From: Pseudomonadota bacterium
GTDB taxonomy: Bacteria > Myxococcota_A > Polyangia > Polyangiales > Polyangiaceae
Direction: 5' to 3'
Length of the DNA stretch: 64,000 nt
Assembly: GCA_023423895.1 (NCBI GenBank)
Contig: JAFAER010000057.1
Coordinates: forward strand, 14,797-78,796
The translations under genes and the position numbers were made by a program. Shown in pieces: positions 42,455-52,042 of this stretch. The notes below the pieces were generated by a model. It had not been told where the DNA came from. It was given only the letters and a program-made list of their open reading frames with translations, and did not search any database. How positions within the stretch are numbered: position 1 is the stretch's first letter; every line of letters starts with the position of its first letter.

Positions 42455-43768
42455 TCAGAGAAGAAGGTTCTCCGGGTTTGGCGTGGTGGTCTGGAACGAA
42501 TAGCCAACGGAGCCGGCTTGCGCCGGAGCAGGAGAGGCGAGGGAGCCTGACCCTCCGTCGCCGCCGTTGCCGCCGCACGCGCCTCCGCCGCCGCCGGCCG
42601 AGACCACCTGGCTCGCCCCGGTCGGATTGGCAGTCGCGCCCGCCGCTCCGGCGCTCACGTCGATGGTTCCTTGCACGACGGGTGTCGTGCTCGACAGGAG
42701 GTGAACGATGCCGCCGCCGCCGCCGCCACCTCCGCCCTTGCCCGCGCCGCCGGCATTGTTCCCATCGCCACCTCGAGCGCCGACAGCGCGCACGGCACCG
42801 CCGGCGTTGATCGTGACCGCCGCTTTGCCGACGATGACGAGGACGCCTCCCGCACCGCCGCCGCCGCCGGGCAAGTTGCCGATCGTAGCCCCGCTGCCTC
42901 CCGAATCGCCGTTCGCGTTGATCGCGCCGCCGCCCATCACGCGGAAGGTGCCTTGAACCGCGAATACAGCGGAGCCGCCGCCCGCTCCGAAGTTGACGCC
43001 GGTGGCTTTGGCGCCTGCGCCTCCGCCTTTGACACCGGGCTCGAAGAGCTGCGCTGCCGTCAATGGGTAGACTCCGATCCCGCCCGTCGGCTCACCCGCA
43101 GGGGCGCGCGACACTCCTGGGTCTGGGAATCCCGCGCCGTTGTCCAGACTGGAAGGAGCAACGATGATTGTCCCGAGCGTAGTGACGGTGAAATCACCGG
43201 TCGCACGGATGGTGACGCCACTCGGCACGATGAGCGTGCTCGAGATATTCACGTTCGTGAACTGGAGCGCCTGCCGTCCCGCCGCGACGAGCGAGTTGTA
43301 GCCACCGGCGGTAGTCAGGTCCAAGAACGAATTCACTGAGAATGCACCGCTCGAGCCGTCGCCGAAGACGCCGCTCGCGCCGCTCGGTCCCTGCGGGCCC
43401 TGTGGACCTTGCGGTCCCTGCGAGCCCGGCGCGCCTGCCGGACCTTGAGCGCCGGGATCTCCGTCCGGTCCTTGTGATCCCGCAGGCCCCTCCGGACCGG
43501 CAGCGCCTGGCTCACCCGGAGCACCGTCGGCGCCCGCTGCGCCGGCAGGCCCCTGCGGGCCCGCGGGACCAGCAGGCCCTGGTGCACTCGTCGCGTCCCC
43601 CTCAGGCCCCTGCGGGCCCGACGGGCCTTGTGCGCCCGCTGGCCCTTCTGGACCTGCGGGCCCTTCAGGACCTTCACCACATGCGGCGGTGAGCAAGAAG
43701 GCCATCGTCGGCAGCACGCTGAGGACGCTCGTCCAGCGTGCAGAGAATCGCGAACGCACACTCGTCAT
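42455..43768 (-). CDS. collagen-like, glycine-rich lipoprotein
   Basis: This 437-residue protein starts at the ATG at 43768 behind GGAGGAGAG. The signal peptide ends in FLLTAAC. Residues about 31-125 are a run of Gly-X-Y triplets (GPEGPAGPEGPAGAQGPSG and similar), the pattern of bacterial collagen-like triple helices. A middle domain of about 130 residues has beta-rich sequence (LIVPSGVTIRATGDFTVTTL). The C-terminal third is Gly-rich with strings such as GGGGGGGGGIVHLL and GGGGGACGGNGGDGG. Trimerisation through the GXY segment and display at the cell surface or extracellular matrix are likely. Nothing ties it to cassette 2 other than strand and position. Confidence 0.88.
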   Translation of the reverse strand: MTSVRSRFSARWTSVLSVLPTMAFLLTAACGEGPEGPAGPEGPAGAQGPSGPQGPEGDATSAPGPAGPAGPQGPAGAAGADGAPGEPGAAGPEGPAGSQGPDGDPGAQGPAGAPGSQGPQGPQGPQGPSGASGVFGDGSSGAFSVNSFLDLTTAGGYNSLVAAGRQALQFTNVNISSTLIVPSGVTIRATGDFTVTTLGTIIVAPSSLDNGAGFPDPGVSRAPAGEPTGGIGVYPLTAAQLFEPGVKGGGAGAKATGVNFGAGGGSAVFAVQGTFRVMGGGAINANGDSGGSGATIGNLPGGGGGAGGVLVIVGKAAVTINAGGAVRAVGARGGDGNNAGGAGKGGGGGGGGGIVHLLSSTTPVVQGTIDVSAGAAGATANPTGASQVVSAGGGGGACGGNGGDGGSGSLASPAPAQAGSVGYSFQTTTPNPENLLL

Positions 43769-44065
43769 CGGGGATCTCTCCTCCATCACGGAGCACGGCT
43801 GGTGCTCCCGGTCCGGTCTGTGGGTCGGCATCGGCATCCTGATCCCCCCGCGCACGCGGGCAATCGCACGCCGAGCACTCGCCAGCGTCACTTGACGCAG
43901 AGTGGATCGTCAAGCGCTCCCAGCGAACGCGCGTTTTGATCAGTCGAATTGGAGCACCTCGCCTGTCGGACGGACCGACGCGGGATCGGACGGGCTCAGC
44001 GGGATCGGGCGGGGTGTTCCATCATGTCAATGGCACCTTGCCGGCGCGTCCATAGAGTGCGCCGC

Positions 44066-44350
44066 ATGCAACGAACCGTATCCGCCTTGCGTGCTCTCCT
44101 CGCGGCTCTCGGCGCCGCGGCCTTCGTCGCCTGTACGTCGAGCGTCGCCCCCGGCGGGGCGCCTCCGGTCGACCCTGCGACGGATGCTCAGGAGGGTGTC
44201 CCGAGCACACCGGTCGAGGCGGCGACCGACACATCCGCGCGCAGCTCCGCGCCACCTGAATCGACGCCGAAGCCAGCGCCCCGCGCGCGACTTCATTCGG
44301 GGCACGAGGTCGCGACGCGCGCCGCCGCTCGAGCTGTCATGAGTCGGTGA
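44066..44350 (+). CDS. small lipoprotein
   Basis: This 94-residue frame starts at the ATG at 44066. The first 24 residues are a signal peptide ending in AAFVACTSS, a lipobox. The rest is low-complexity, rich in Pro, Ala, Ser, Thr and Glu, with no folded domain. It may be a cell-envelope lipoprotein or a spacer-like surface peptide. It ends 18 bp before the convergent gdhA gene. The 297 bp before it show no other feature. Confidence 0.6.
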   Translation: MQRTVSALRALLAALGAAAFVACTSSVAPGGAPPVDPATDAQEGVPSTPVEAATDTSARSSAPPESTPKPAPRARLHSGHEVATRAAARAVMSR

Positions 44351-44368
44351 CACCCCGCATGGGCACCT

Positions 44369-45733
44369 TCAGATGATCCCCTGCGACATCATCGCCCGCG
44401 CGACGCGCAGGAAACCCGCCACGTTCGCTCCGACCACGTAGTTGCCGGGAGCCCCGAGCTCGGCGGCGGTCTCCCAGCAACACCGGTGGATGTATTTCAT
44501 GATGTCCGCCAGCCGCCTCTCGGTGTGCTCGAACGTCCATCGATCGCGGCATGCGTTCTGCTGCATCTCGAGCACACTCGTGGCGACGCCACCGGCGTTG
44601 GCCGCCTTGCCCGGGCCGAACGCGATCTTTGCCTTCATGAACACCTTGATGCCCTCCGGCGTCGTCGGCATGTTCGCGCCTTCTGCGACCGCTCTGCAGC
44701 CGTTGCGAGCGAGGAGCTTCGCGTCGTCCGCATCGAGCTCGTTGTGCGTTGCGGACGGGATCGCCACGTCACAGGGCAACGCCCAAACGTTCCCGCCCTC
44801 GACGTAGCGGGCCGAGCGCCGGATCGCGACATAGTCGCGGATGCGGCGACGCTCGACCTCCTTCAGCTGCTTGACGAGCGCGAGGTCGATCCCGTCCTCG
44901 TCGTGGACGTAGCCGTGCGAGTCCGAACAGGCGATCACACGCCCGCCGAGCTGGGCGAGCTTCTCCATCGCGTAGATCGCGACGTTGCCCGCGCCGGAGA
45001 CGACGCATCGTTTCCCTTCGAGCCCCTCCCCTCGCATCTCGAGCATCTCCGCGACGAAGAGCGCCGCACCGTAGCCCGTTGCCTCCCGGCGTACGAGCGA
45101 GCCGCCGTAGGCGAGCCCCTTGCCCGTGAGCACGCCCGCCTCGTACCTCGAGGTGAGGCGCTTGTACTGCCCGAACATGTAGCCGATCTCGCGGCCGCCC
45201 ACGCCGATGTCCCCGGCGGGCACGTCCGTGTGCTCGCCGACGTAGCGCCATAGCTCCGTCATGAAGCTCTGGCAGAAGCGCATCACTTCGTCGTCGGACC
45301 TTCCCTTCGGATCGAAATCCGATCCGCCCTTCGCGCCGCCGATCGGCAGTCCCGTGAGCGCGTTCTTCAAGAGCTGCTCGAAGCCGAGGAACTTCACGAT
45401 GCCGAGATACACGGATGGGTGGAACCGGATCCCGCCCTTGTACGGGCCGAGCGCGCTGCTGTACTGCACCCGGAAGCCGCGATTGACGTGGACCTCGCCG
45501 CGATCGTCCTGCCACACGACACGGAAGATGATCTGTCGCTCCGGCTCGCAGATGCGCTCGATGACCTTCCGTTCGCGGAGCTCCGGATGTTTCGCGAGCG
45601 CTGGACCGAGCGTCTCGAGGACCTCGCGAACGGCCTGGTGAAACTCGGTCTCTCCCGGATTGCGTTTGACGATCTCCCGGCAGACCGATTCCAGCCGCTC
45701 GTCGATCTTCGGCATCGGCTCATTGTGGCCCAT
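44369..45733 (-). CDS. gdhA: NADP-specific glutamate dehydrogenase
   Basis: This 454-residue enzyme, the usual length for hexameric bacterial GdhA, interconverts 2-oxoglutarate plus ammonia and glutamate in the cytosol. The substrate region has YKGGIRFHPS and the catalytic lysine K135 in GLPIGGAKGGSDFDPKG. The Rossmann domain carries SGAGNVAIYAMEKL, then ACSDSHGYV, where Ser after the Asp favours NADPH over NADH. NAGGVATSVLEMQQN is also typical. The start could be the ATG at 45733 or at 45715; neither has a strong ribosome-binding sequence. Here it is a lone housekeeping gene for ammonium assimilation, with no operon partner. Confidence 0.97.
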   Translation of the reverse strand: MGHNEPMPKIDERLESVCREIVKRNPGETEFHQAVREVLETLGPALAKHPELRERKVIERICEPERQIIFRVVWQDDRGEVHVNRGFRVQYSSALGPYKGGIRFHPSVYLGIVKFLGFEQLLKNALTGLPIGGAKGGSDFDPKGRSDDEVMRFCQSFMTELWRYVGEHTDVPAGDIGVGGREIGYMFGQYKRLTSRYEAGVLTGKGLAYGGSLVRREATGYGAALFVAEMLEMRGEGLEGKRCVVSGAGNVAIYAMEKLAQLGGRVIACSDSHGYVHDEDGIDLALVKQLKEVERRRIRDYVAIRRSARYVEGGNVWALPCDVAIPSATHNELDADDAKLLARNGCRAVAEGANMPTTPEGIKVFMKAKIAFGPGKAANAGGVATSVLEMQQNACRDRWTFEHTERRLADIMKYIHRCCWETAAELGAPGNYVVGANVAGFLRVARAMMSQGII

Positions 45734-45931
45734 CGCGGCGCGAATCGCAGGGCCCGTCGGCCCCCAGAGCTGCTCCGCAGACGGGTGCGGATGCTGACCG
45801 CCGATCCTGAGGCGCAGATTGGGCCGTAGCTGTGGCTCGGCCGCACGGCCGTGGAGGCACGTCGTCGCGTGATCGAGCGCGCTCCGCTCTCGGTCCGAGC
45901 CTACGACAGCGCGCTCGAGAAGCGAGCGTGC

Positions 45932-46600
45932 TCAGTGGACACCGCTCGAGATGAACCGCGCGAGCAGGACCGCCCCGATCACGGCGAAGACAACGGCCAC
46001 GGCGACGCACGTCGCGAGCTCCGTGCGACTCAGCTCACGGATGCGCCGGCCCACGCCCGTCGTCACTTCGCGTTCCGTTCGCCGCTTGCGTGGCGCCGGC
46101 GTTCCCGATGTGTACCCCAGCGAATCGATCGCGCGCGGGGACCATGCGAGGACCGGTGTTCGAGGCCGCCCCTGTCGCGCCATGGGGACCGTCGTGGTTT
46201 GCTTGAGAGCTACGACGACCGACTCCGTCGGCAGCATCACGTCCCTCGACTTCGGCGGCAGATGCGGTCCGACATGGACGCTCGCCGCGAGCGCACCTCT
46301 CGAGGTGAGCTCGGGATCGTTGGCGGGCTGCCCCCTCCACTCCCGGTTGGGCATGTGCGGGTCGCTGACCGACGTGAGCGTCAGGTCGATCGCGACCGGG
46401 CGGTCGCTTTGACTCATCGCCCGCCTCACTTCGCTCGGTTCGTACGGCATACGGGCGCGAACGATGTCCTCGACGTTCGTCTCCGGAATCGTTCGCTCGT
46501 CGGCGACGAACAGGTCGGCGTCCGTCGTGACATGTGCAGCCTCGTCGCCCCTGTCACGCGCTGGCTGACCGGTCGGGTCGGTGTCGTGATCCGTCCTCAT
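45932..46600 (-). CDS. C-terminally anchored membrane protein, unknown function
   Basis: This 222-residue protein starts at the ATG at 46600; an upstream extension of 150 residues is low-complexity shadow. The N-terminal 190 residues are hydrophilic, with DADLFVADERTIPETNVEDI, RPVAIDLTLTSVSDPHMPNR and VMLPTESVVVALKQTTTVPM, and no recognised motif. A single transmembrane segment of about 22 residues (VAVAVVFAVIGAVLLARF) lies at the extreme C-terminus, so it may be tail-anchored with its bulk in the cytosol. No neighbouring gene explains its role. Confidence 0.65.
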   Translation of the reverse strand: MRTDHDTDPTGQPARDRGDEAAHVTTDADLFVADERTIPETNVEDIVRARMPYEPSEVRRAMSQSDRPVAIDLTLTSVSDPHMPNREWRGQPANDPELTSRGALAASVHVGPHLPPKSRDVMLPTESVVVALKQTTTVPMARQGRPRTPVLAWSPRAIDSLGYTSGTPAPRKRRTEREVTTGVGRRIRELSRTELATCVAVAVVFAVIGAVLLARFISSGVH

Positions 46601-47126
46601 CGGCTGCCCCAGTTCAGAACGGCGGAAGATCCAACGACGCGCCGTGCCGCTGGCCGCGCGCTCACATCGCTCTGATCGGACTTCGCTTCCTTCCTCATGA
46701 GCATCGAGTGGCCCTTCCCTCCACCGACTTCGCTGATGGCCGTGAGCGGCTGCGCACTTCCTATTCGAAGCGTTCAGACGATTCGGCGGAACGACCAGCG
46801 CGGATGCGCTGGTGCTGACGACGGAGAAACGTGCTCCTTCGCTTGGTCTTGCCGCACGCGCGGCTCTCCGGGTCGCGCCGGAACGGCGACCGCTGCCCCC
46901 TTTCGGACGACTTCCCCAGAAGCCCCCCTTCTCACGTTCATACCAGAAGGCTCGCGCCGTGCGCACGGGAAACAGTCGCGCGTGCCGGACTGAACGATCG
47001 GGCGAACGCTGCCGAGATGGGCTTTGGTGTGGGAGGAATGAACGCCCCGCTCGCACACGCCCGATCGCTGGCCCCGGTTCCCACCGCTACACGGTCCATC
47101 CACGGAGGGAGCAGCAAACCGGGACG
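46601..47126. other. 526-bp region without a gene
   Basis: Only shadow frames occur. A strong hairpin at 46794-46813 is the one clear structure. GTTCCC/GGGAAC-type and CCCGGTT/AACCGGG inverted segments near 47075-47130 lie too far apart to be convincing. Confidence 0.5.
46794..46813. other. perfect 8-bp stem hairpin
   Basis: ACCAGCGC and GCGCTGGT flank the 4-nt loop GGAT. It sits 194 bp upstream of the gene at 46600, in a region without genes. There is no adjoining T-run. It could be an RNA structure or a binding site. Confidence 0.35.
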
Positions 47127-48122
47127 CTACATCCCTATCCAGCCCGTCGCCTCGTTCAGCGGGAGCTTGGTCTGCACGCCGGGCCACGCGACGATCGGAT
47201 AGTGAACCGGGACGCTGCGCTCGGCGAAGAGCCCGGCCTTCAGATTGCCGCCGCCGACGGTGATGTCGAGCGAGCGTTTGAGCCAGTAGCTCGCGCTTTG
47301 GCTCGCGGGGTAGTAGGAGATCGCGCCTTCGAACGGCGCCGAGGTCTTTACGATCTCGAGCGTGCCCTGGACGCCGGCGGTCCACCCCGGGGTGCCCGTG
47401 CCCGCGAGCACGACGCCGTAGAGCGCGGAGGACGGCGTCATCTTCGCATACGCCTGGCCGCCCTCCATCGTCCAGGCCTGCGCCTGCAAGCCGAGCGCGC
47501 CGGAGATCTGCACGCTGATGCTGACCGGGATCGGTCCGATCGGGATCGTGCCGGCGAACACGGTGATGTACGGCGCGGGGAAGGCCTGGGCGACCTGGGT
47601 GATCGGCGTCGGCCCGCTGTTGCCGTAGAGCTTCATGCCGCCGACCCACAGACCCGAGTCGGTGCCGCCGCCGCTCGAGGAGCCCCTCCACGCCGAGCTC
47701 TGCGCCCTGACGATGTGGAGCGTCTTGTCGAACACCGTGGCGTCGACGAACGCCTCGTGGGCGACCGAGACGGAGGTACCGCTCGCTGCACACCATGTGG
47801 CGTGCAGCGACTCGTACTGCTGCTCGCAGAACCTCCTCTCGAGCGGCCCGAGCGGGAGGCCGAAGTCGTTTTTCGTCGAGCTGCACTGCGCAGGGTCGCT
47901 CGTGGCGCACATCTTGGCGTAGTTCGAGCCCGTCGCGTACGAGCCGATCGAGTACGCGCCGCCAAAGGTGAAGGCGCCGCTGCCGGTGTAGCCGCTGTTG
48001 GCGGTGACGAAGGAGCCGACGCCCGTCCCCCGTACGTTCAGCATGCCCGCTTCCGCGGGCGCCGCGGCAACGATTGAGAGGAAGGCGACGGAGAGAGCGA
48101 TACGGGTACGCATTGGGGACAT
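47127..48122 (-). CDS. secreted protein of unknown function, partner of HEAT-repeat protein
   Basis: This 331-residue protein starts at the ATG at 48122, with AGGAG close upstream, 36 bp after the HEAT-repeat gene. A Sec signal peptide with cleavage near APAEA is evident; there is no lipobox. The mature sequence is strand-rich and Gly/Ser/Thr-rich (NVRGTGVGSFVTANSGYTGS, GPIPVSISVQISGALG). It has Cys pairs in KMCATSDPAQCSS and RFCEQQYESLHATWC. The C-terminal part ends with SYWLKRSLDITVGGGNLKAG. It is probably extracellular or periplasmic and works with the upstream HEAT-repeat protein, but no family is recognised. Confidence 0.75.
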   Translation of the reverse strand: MSPMRTRIALSVAFLSIVAAAPAEAGMLNVRGTGVGSFVTANSGYTGSGAFTFGGAYSIGSYATGSNYAKMCATSDPAQCSSTKNDFGLPLGPLERRFCEQQYESLHATWCAASGTSVSVAHEAFVDATVFDKTLHIVRAQSSAWRGSSSGGGTDSGLWVGGMKLYGNSGPTPITQVAQAFPAPYITVFAGTIPIGPIPVSISVQISGALGLQAQAWTMEGGQAYAKMTPSSALYGVVLAGTGTPGWTAGVQGTLEIVKTSAPFEGAISYYPASQSASYWLKRSLDITVGGGNLKAGLFAERSVPVHYPIVAWPGVQTKLPLNEATGWIGM

Positions 48123-48158
48123 GATCTCCTGGAGAGCGAAGACGGTTGATGGTCGAGG

Positions 48159-49994
48159 TCAGGAAGGGGGACGAGAGAGGGCCGCGGTGGCGGCGTCGCG
48201 CACGTCCGCGCTCGAGTCGTGGGTCGCGGCCCAGCCGAGGAGGTCGGCGACCTCGGGCGCCGTGTCGAGCGCCGAGGCGAGGGCGCGGATGACGGCCACG
48301 CGGACGACCGGCACCTCCTCGTGCTGGAGGACGAACGAGAGCTGCTGCACGAAGGGAGCCACCGGCTGGTGGAAGAGCGCATCGGCTGCGGCGAGGCGAA
48401 CGCGGGGCTCGCGGTCCGCGAGGGACACCGCGAGCCCCGCGCTGGCACGCGGATCGATCATGAAGCGCAGGGCGGTGATCGCGGCTGCACGAACCAAGCT
48501 GTCGCCGTCGGCCGCGAGCGGGAGGATCGCGGTCAACGTCCGGACGATGCCCGCGTTGCCGAGCGCGTCGAGGCAGAGGATCTTCTCGTCCGGTGTCGTG
48601 GCCGCGCGGAGGCGCGCGACGAGCGCATCGACGGCCTCCGCGCCCTCTCCGTCACCCGCTCGATGCAGCTGAGCGCCGAGGGCGAGCGTCGCCGCGGACG
48701 CGATCTCGGGATCGCTCGAGCGCGCGGCGTCGCGAAGCGCTCCGCGCGCCTCGGCGGTTGCCTCGCCCATCCCGAGCGCCATCGCAGCTCCCTGCCTCGT
48801 CTCCCGGGGCAGGTCCGACGCGGAGAGCACATCTCCGAGCGCGCGGTGCGCCTCGGGTGTCCCCGCGCCGCCGAGGGCGCCCAAAATCGAGCGGGCCTCG
48901 GGGCCGGTGGGCGCCCGGCGGAGCGCGGCGCGCGCCTCCGCGATCGTCTCCGGCCGAACGCGGAAGAGCGATGCCATCTGTACGACGGCGCGCGCCTGCT
49001 CGGCGGCGCCTTCGCGCGCGGCGGCGGCATGGAGCGAGCCGAAGTCGACTCCATGGGTCATCGACTCGTCCGCCGCTTTCCGGGCCCGCTTCGCCGCCTC
49101 CACGAGCCCGTCGGCGTCGGGATCGAAGGCGTCGCGCGCCGCCTCGAAGCTGCCGACGAGCGCCGCGCTCGACGACGTCGCGACCAGCTTCGCCGTGGCG
49201 CTCGACGATACGAGGAGTCGATCGTTCCCGAGCGCGGTCTCGGCCTTCTCCGAAGAGTCGACCGCTCGGGGGAAGCCCGTCCCGTCGATCTCCACGCGGG
49301 TGACCGACGTGACGTCGTACGAGCCGATGTCCTTTATCGAGACGAAGCCGGTCGGGGTCTTGAGCCGGAGGTACCGGACCTTCGACTTCGCGAGCTTGTC
49401 GTCCTGCCACGAGTACGTCGAGCAGAACTCGCCGGTGGCGTCGGTCTCGACGCGCTCCCACGAGTGCGTCTCGTCGTCTGCGCGGACGATCTGGAGAATT
49501 GATGCGAGCGTCTGCTGGACGCGCCGAGCGTCGGCGCTGACACCGCGCGCGAAGTCGGCGCGGCGCCATGCGCCGTCCTTCGCGAGCGTGAGGTAAAACG
49601 GCGTATCCATCCCCGCCCCTCGCTCCGCCGCGGGCGACTGCGTCAGCAACACGTCCCGGAGCTCGGCCCGGAGGACGACCTCGTCGTCGGTGACGCGGAC
49701 GACGGTGAGCGTCAGCTTCGCCCGAGCGGTGCTCGTGGCGACCTTTGCACCGGAGGCCGGCGCGAGCTCGTAGCTGTACGCGGTCTCGTAGGTGCGGGCG
49801 GAGCCGAGCTCCCATCGCGGGCTCGGGCGGCGTGCCGGCTCACGCGAGCCGCTCGAAGCCTCCGGCCCGGACGCGACAGCAGGCATCGCGACGTCGACGA
49901 CCTTGGCCGCCGCTCTGTCCGGGCGGAGCGCGAGGCCGAGGCTGACACCCGTTGCGGACACAGCGAGGACTGTGAGGAGCGCGATCCGACGCAT
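48159..49994 (-). CDS. secreted HEAT-repeat protein, possibly vitellogenin-like
   Basis: This 611-residue protein starts at the ATG at 49994; a TTG at 50012 has no ribosome-binding site. An N-terminal signal peptide or anchor (IALLTVLAVSATGVSLGLAL) is followed by a beta-rich domain to about residue 270 (TYETAYSYELAPASGAKV, LTLTVVRVTDDEVVLRAELR). The C-terminal half contains at least six HEAT-like helical repeats, such as GAGTPEAHRALGDVLSA and DREPRVRLAAADALFHQP. A beta-sheet domain followed by helical repeats resembles the N-terminal part of vitellogenin-type lipid-transfer proteins. That comparison is by pattern only. It is translated just before the gene at 47127. Confidence 0.75.
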   Translation of the reverse strand: MRRIALLTVLAVSATGVSLGLALRPDRAAAKVVDVAMPAVASGPEASSGSREPARRPSPRWELGSARTYETAYSYELAPASGAKVATSTARAKLTLTVVRVTDDEVVLRAELRDVLLTQSPAAERGAGMDTPFYLTLAKDGAWRRADFARGVSADARRVQQTLASILQIVRADDETHSWERVETDATGEFCSTYSWQDDKLAKSKVRYLRLKTPTGFVSIKDIGSYDVTSVTRVEIDGTGFPRAVDSSEKAETALGNDRLLVSSSATAKLVATSSSAALVGSFEAARDAFDPDADGLVEAAKRARKAADESMTHGVDFGSLHAAAAREGAAEQARAVVQMASLFRVRPETIAEARAALRRAPTGPEARSILGALGGAGTPEAHRALGDVLSASDLPRETRQGAAMALGMGEATAEARGALRDAARSSDPEIASAATLALGAQLHRAGDGEGAEAVDALVARLRAATTPDEKILCLDALGNAGIVRTLTAILPLAADGDSLVRAAAITALRFMIDPRASAGLAVSLADREPRVRLAAADALFHQPVAPFVQQLSFVLQHEEVPVVRVAVIRALASALDTAPEVADLLGWAATHDSSADVRDAATAALSRPPS

Positions 49995-50218
49995 GGTCAG
50001 TCCGTCCAGCAAGCGGCGGGCCCGTACGAAAGAGCGCGATTTTCGCGACGATCGCGTCGTCGAGCCGGGGTGTATCCCGGGCCTGTATCAGGAGACGTCT
50101 CGACCAAGCTGCGAGACACGGGCAAGCGTCGCCGCGTCATGACGCCATGATGACGACGCAGTCGAAGTGGTGGCCGCGCGTTGCCGCCGCGGACGTCCCG
50201 CCGCGCGACGTGAGCCTC

Positions 50219-51838
50219 TCAGCCGACGCTTGGCAGGAAGACGCGCACGGCGGTCCCGCCCTCGGGCGAGGACGACACGACGATCTCGCCTCCGAGCTCC
50301 ACCACGAGCCGCTGCGAGATCGGTAGCCCGAGGCCGGTGCCACGACCTTCCTTCGTGGTGAAGAACGGCTCGAACACACGCGAGAGGTGCTCGGCAGGGA
50401 TCCCCTCGCCGTTGTCCCGCACCTCGAGCAACACCCGGTCGTCCTCCGCGGGGCGGGTGACGACCACGAGCTCGTTCTCCGCCGGCGTGCCTTCGGGCAT
50501 GGCCTGGAGCGCGTTCGAGACGAGGTTCAGGACGATCTGCGCGATGCGCGCGTCCGTCGCCCGTACCGTGGGCACGGGGCGGAGGTCGCGCACGAGCCGA
50601 GCCTTCCTGCGGATCTCCTCCGCCGCGAGGCTCAACGTGGAGTCCACCACCGCGGTGACGTCGATCGGCACCGTGGTGACCGTCTCACCGCGCGAGAGGA
50701 CGAGGAGGTCGCGCACGATCGTACGCATGCGGTCGACGCCTTCGAGCGCGATCGTGAGTGCGTCGTGGCCGCGCCGGCCCGCGTCGCCCATCGTGGCGAG
50801 ATCCTTCCGGGCCATCTCGACGTTGACGAGCACGTACGCGAGCGGGTTGTTCATCTCATGCGCCACGCCGGCGCCGAGGAGCCCGACCGACGCGAGGCGA
50901 TCCGCGGTGACGAGGCGCTGCTGCATACGCACCCGCTCGGTGACGTCGCGTCCGACGACGAGCCGTGCGGGAATACTTCCCCAGATCACCTCCTGGGCCG
51001 GCGGGACCTCCGCGAGGATCTCGTTGCCGTTCGCGCCGCGGAGCCACACCTCGATCGGCTCCTGCGCTGCCGGGCTCCCCTCGCGCGCGGCGCGCATCCG
51101 CGCGCTGAGCTCGCGGTGCGACTTCTCGAGGGATATGTCGAACAGGTGCTTGCCCACGATCTCGTCGACGCGCGCCAAGCCGAGCGCGACGAGGAGGGCG
51201 CGATTCGCCCAGACGAGCCTCCCTTCGCGGTGCACGAGCACGAGATCCGGGAAGCGATCGAGCACGATGCGCAGCTCTTCGAGCGACGGCGATTCCCGCA
51301 ACTCGAGGAGCATCTCGAGGCGGCGCGCGTCGACCTCGCGGGTGACGACCTTCGCGCCGGGCAGGCCGTGCCGCTCCGCACACGCGGCGACGAATCCCTC
51401 GACGAGACGGAGGAGCGGCTCGCTCGCACGACGCTCCTCGACAAAGCTCGCGCGAAAGACGAGGCGCCCCTGGCCGCCCACGTCGACCTCGACAACGAGA
51501 TCCGGGAACGTCGCCGGGACGACCCAGCGGAGCACGGTCTCGTAGAACGCGGCGGGCGACACGAGTTGCTCCGCGAGCACGTGGAGCGGGCCGAAGACCG
51601 GCGAACGGAGCATCGCGCGACCGACGGCACAGAGGCGCTCCGGATCGCGGTCGACGAGCACCGCGATCCGCTCCGCGAGCGCGAAGACGACGGAGCCGTC
51701 GACGCTGGCGTCGGCATCGGCACCGGCGAGGCCACTCACCGCGTCATCGCCGAGGCCGCCCGTCAGCGCGTCACGGGCGACGCCGGCAGCCTCGCTCGCG
51801 TCGAACAGCGCGCGGATCGTGCGGGAGCTCAGACGCAT
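50219..51838 (-). CDS. orphan PAS-containing sensor histidine kinase
   Basis: This 539-residue protein starts at the ATG at 51838 after AAAGGA. It has no transmembrane segment, so it is probably cytosolic. Residues 1-180 form an N-terminal domain I cannot name (DPERLCAVGRAMLRSPVFGP and WVVPATFPDLVVEVDV). A PAS domain occupies about 185-305 (FPDLVLVHREGRLVWANRAL). The kinase core has the phosphoacceptor H327 in GVAHEMNNPLAY, the N box LVSNALQAMPE, and ATP-lid motifs DNGEGIP, FEPFFTTKEGRGTGLGLPIS and GGTAVRVFLP. No response regulator is adjacent, so its partner lies elsewhere. Confidence 0.92.
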   Translation of the reverse strand: MRLSSRTIRALFDASEAAGVARDALTGGLGDDAVSGLAGADADASVDGSVVFALAERIAVLVDRDPERLCAVGRAMLRSPVFGPLHVLAEQLVSPAAFYETVLRWVVPATFPDLVVEVDVGGQGRLVFRASFVEERRASEPLLRLVEGFVAACAERHGLPGAKVVTREVDARRLEMLLELRESPSLEELRIVLDRFPDLVLVHREGRLVWANRALLVALGLARVDEIVGKHLFDISLEKSHRELSARMRAAREGSPAAQEPIEVWLRGANGNEILAEVPPAQEVIWGSIPARLVVGRDVTERVRMQQRLVTADRLASVGLLGAGVAHEMNNPLAYVLVNVEMARKDLATMGDAGRRGHDALTIALEGVDRMRTIVRDLLVLSRGETVTTVPIDVTAVVDSTLSLAAEEIRRKARLVRDLRPVPTVRATDARIAQIVLNLVSNALQAMPEGTPAENELVVVTRPAEDDRVLLEVRDNGEGIPAEHLSRVFEPFFTTKEGRGTGLGLPISQRLVVELGGEIVVSSSPEGGTAVRVFLPSVG

Positions 51839-52042
51839 CTCGTCCTTTCCGTGAGCCCCGATGATTGCACGCCGAGGTCATGCCGTCCGAGCAAACCGAC
51901 GGACGATCGCGTCCGACGACGCCGCGCCGTTGGCGGCGTCGTTCCGCGAGGCCCCCGCGAAGTGGACGATGGCCGCGCGGTCCGGGCTCGGCTGCCCCTG
52001 TCGGGCCGAAGGACAAAGCGCCTGCTCGACGCCGTGCGCGCG

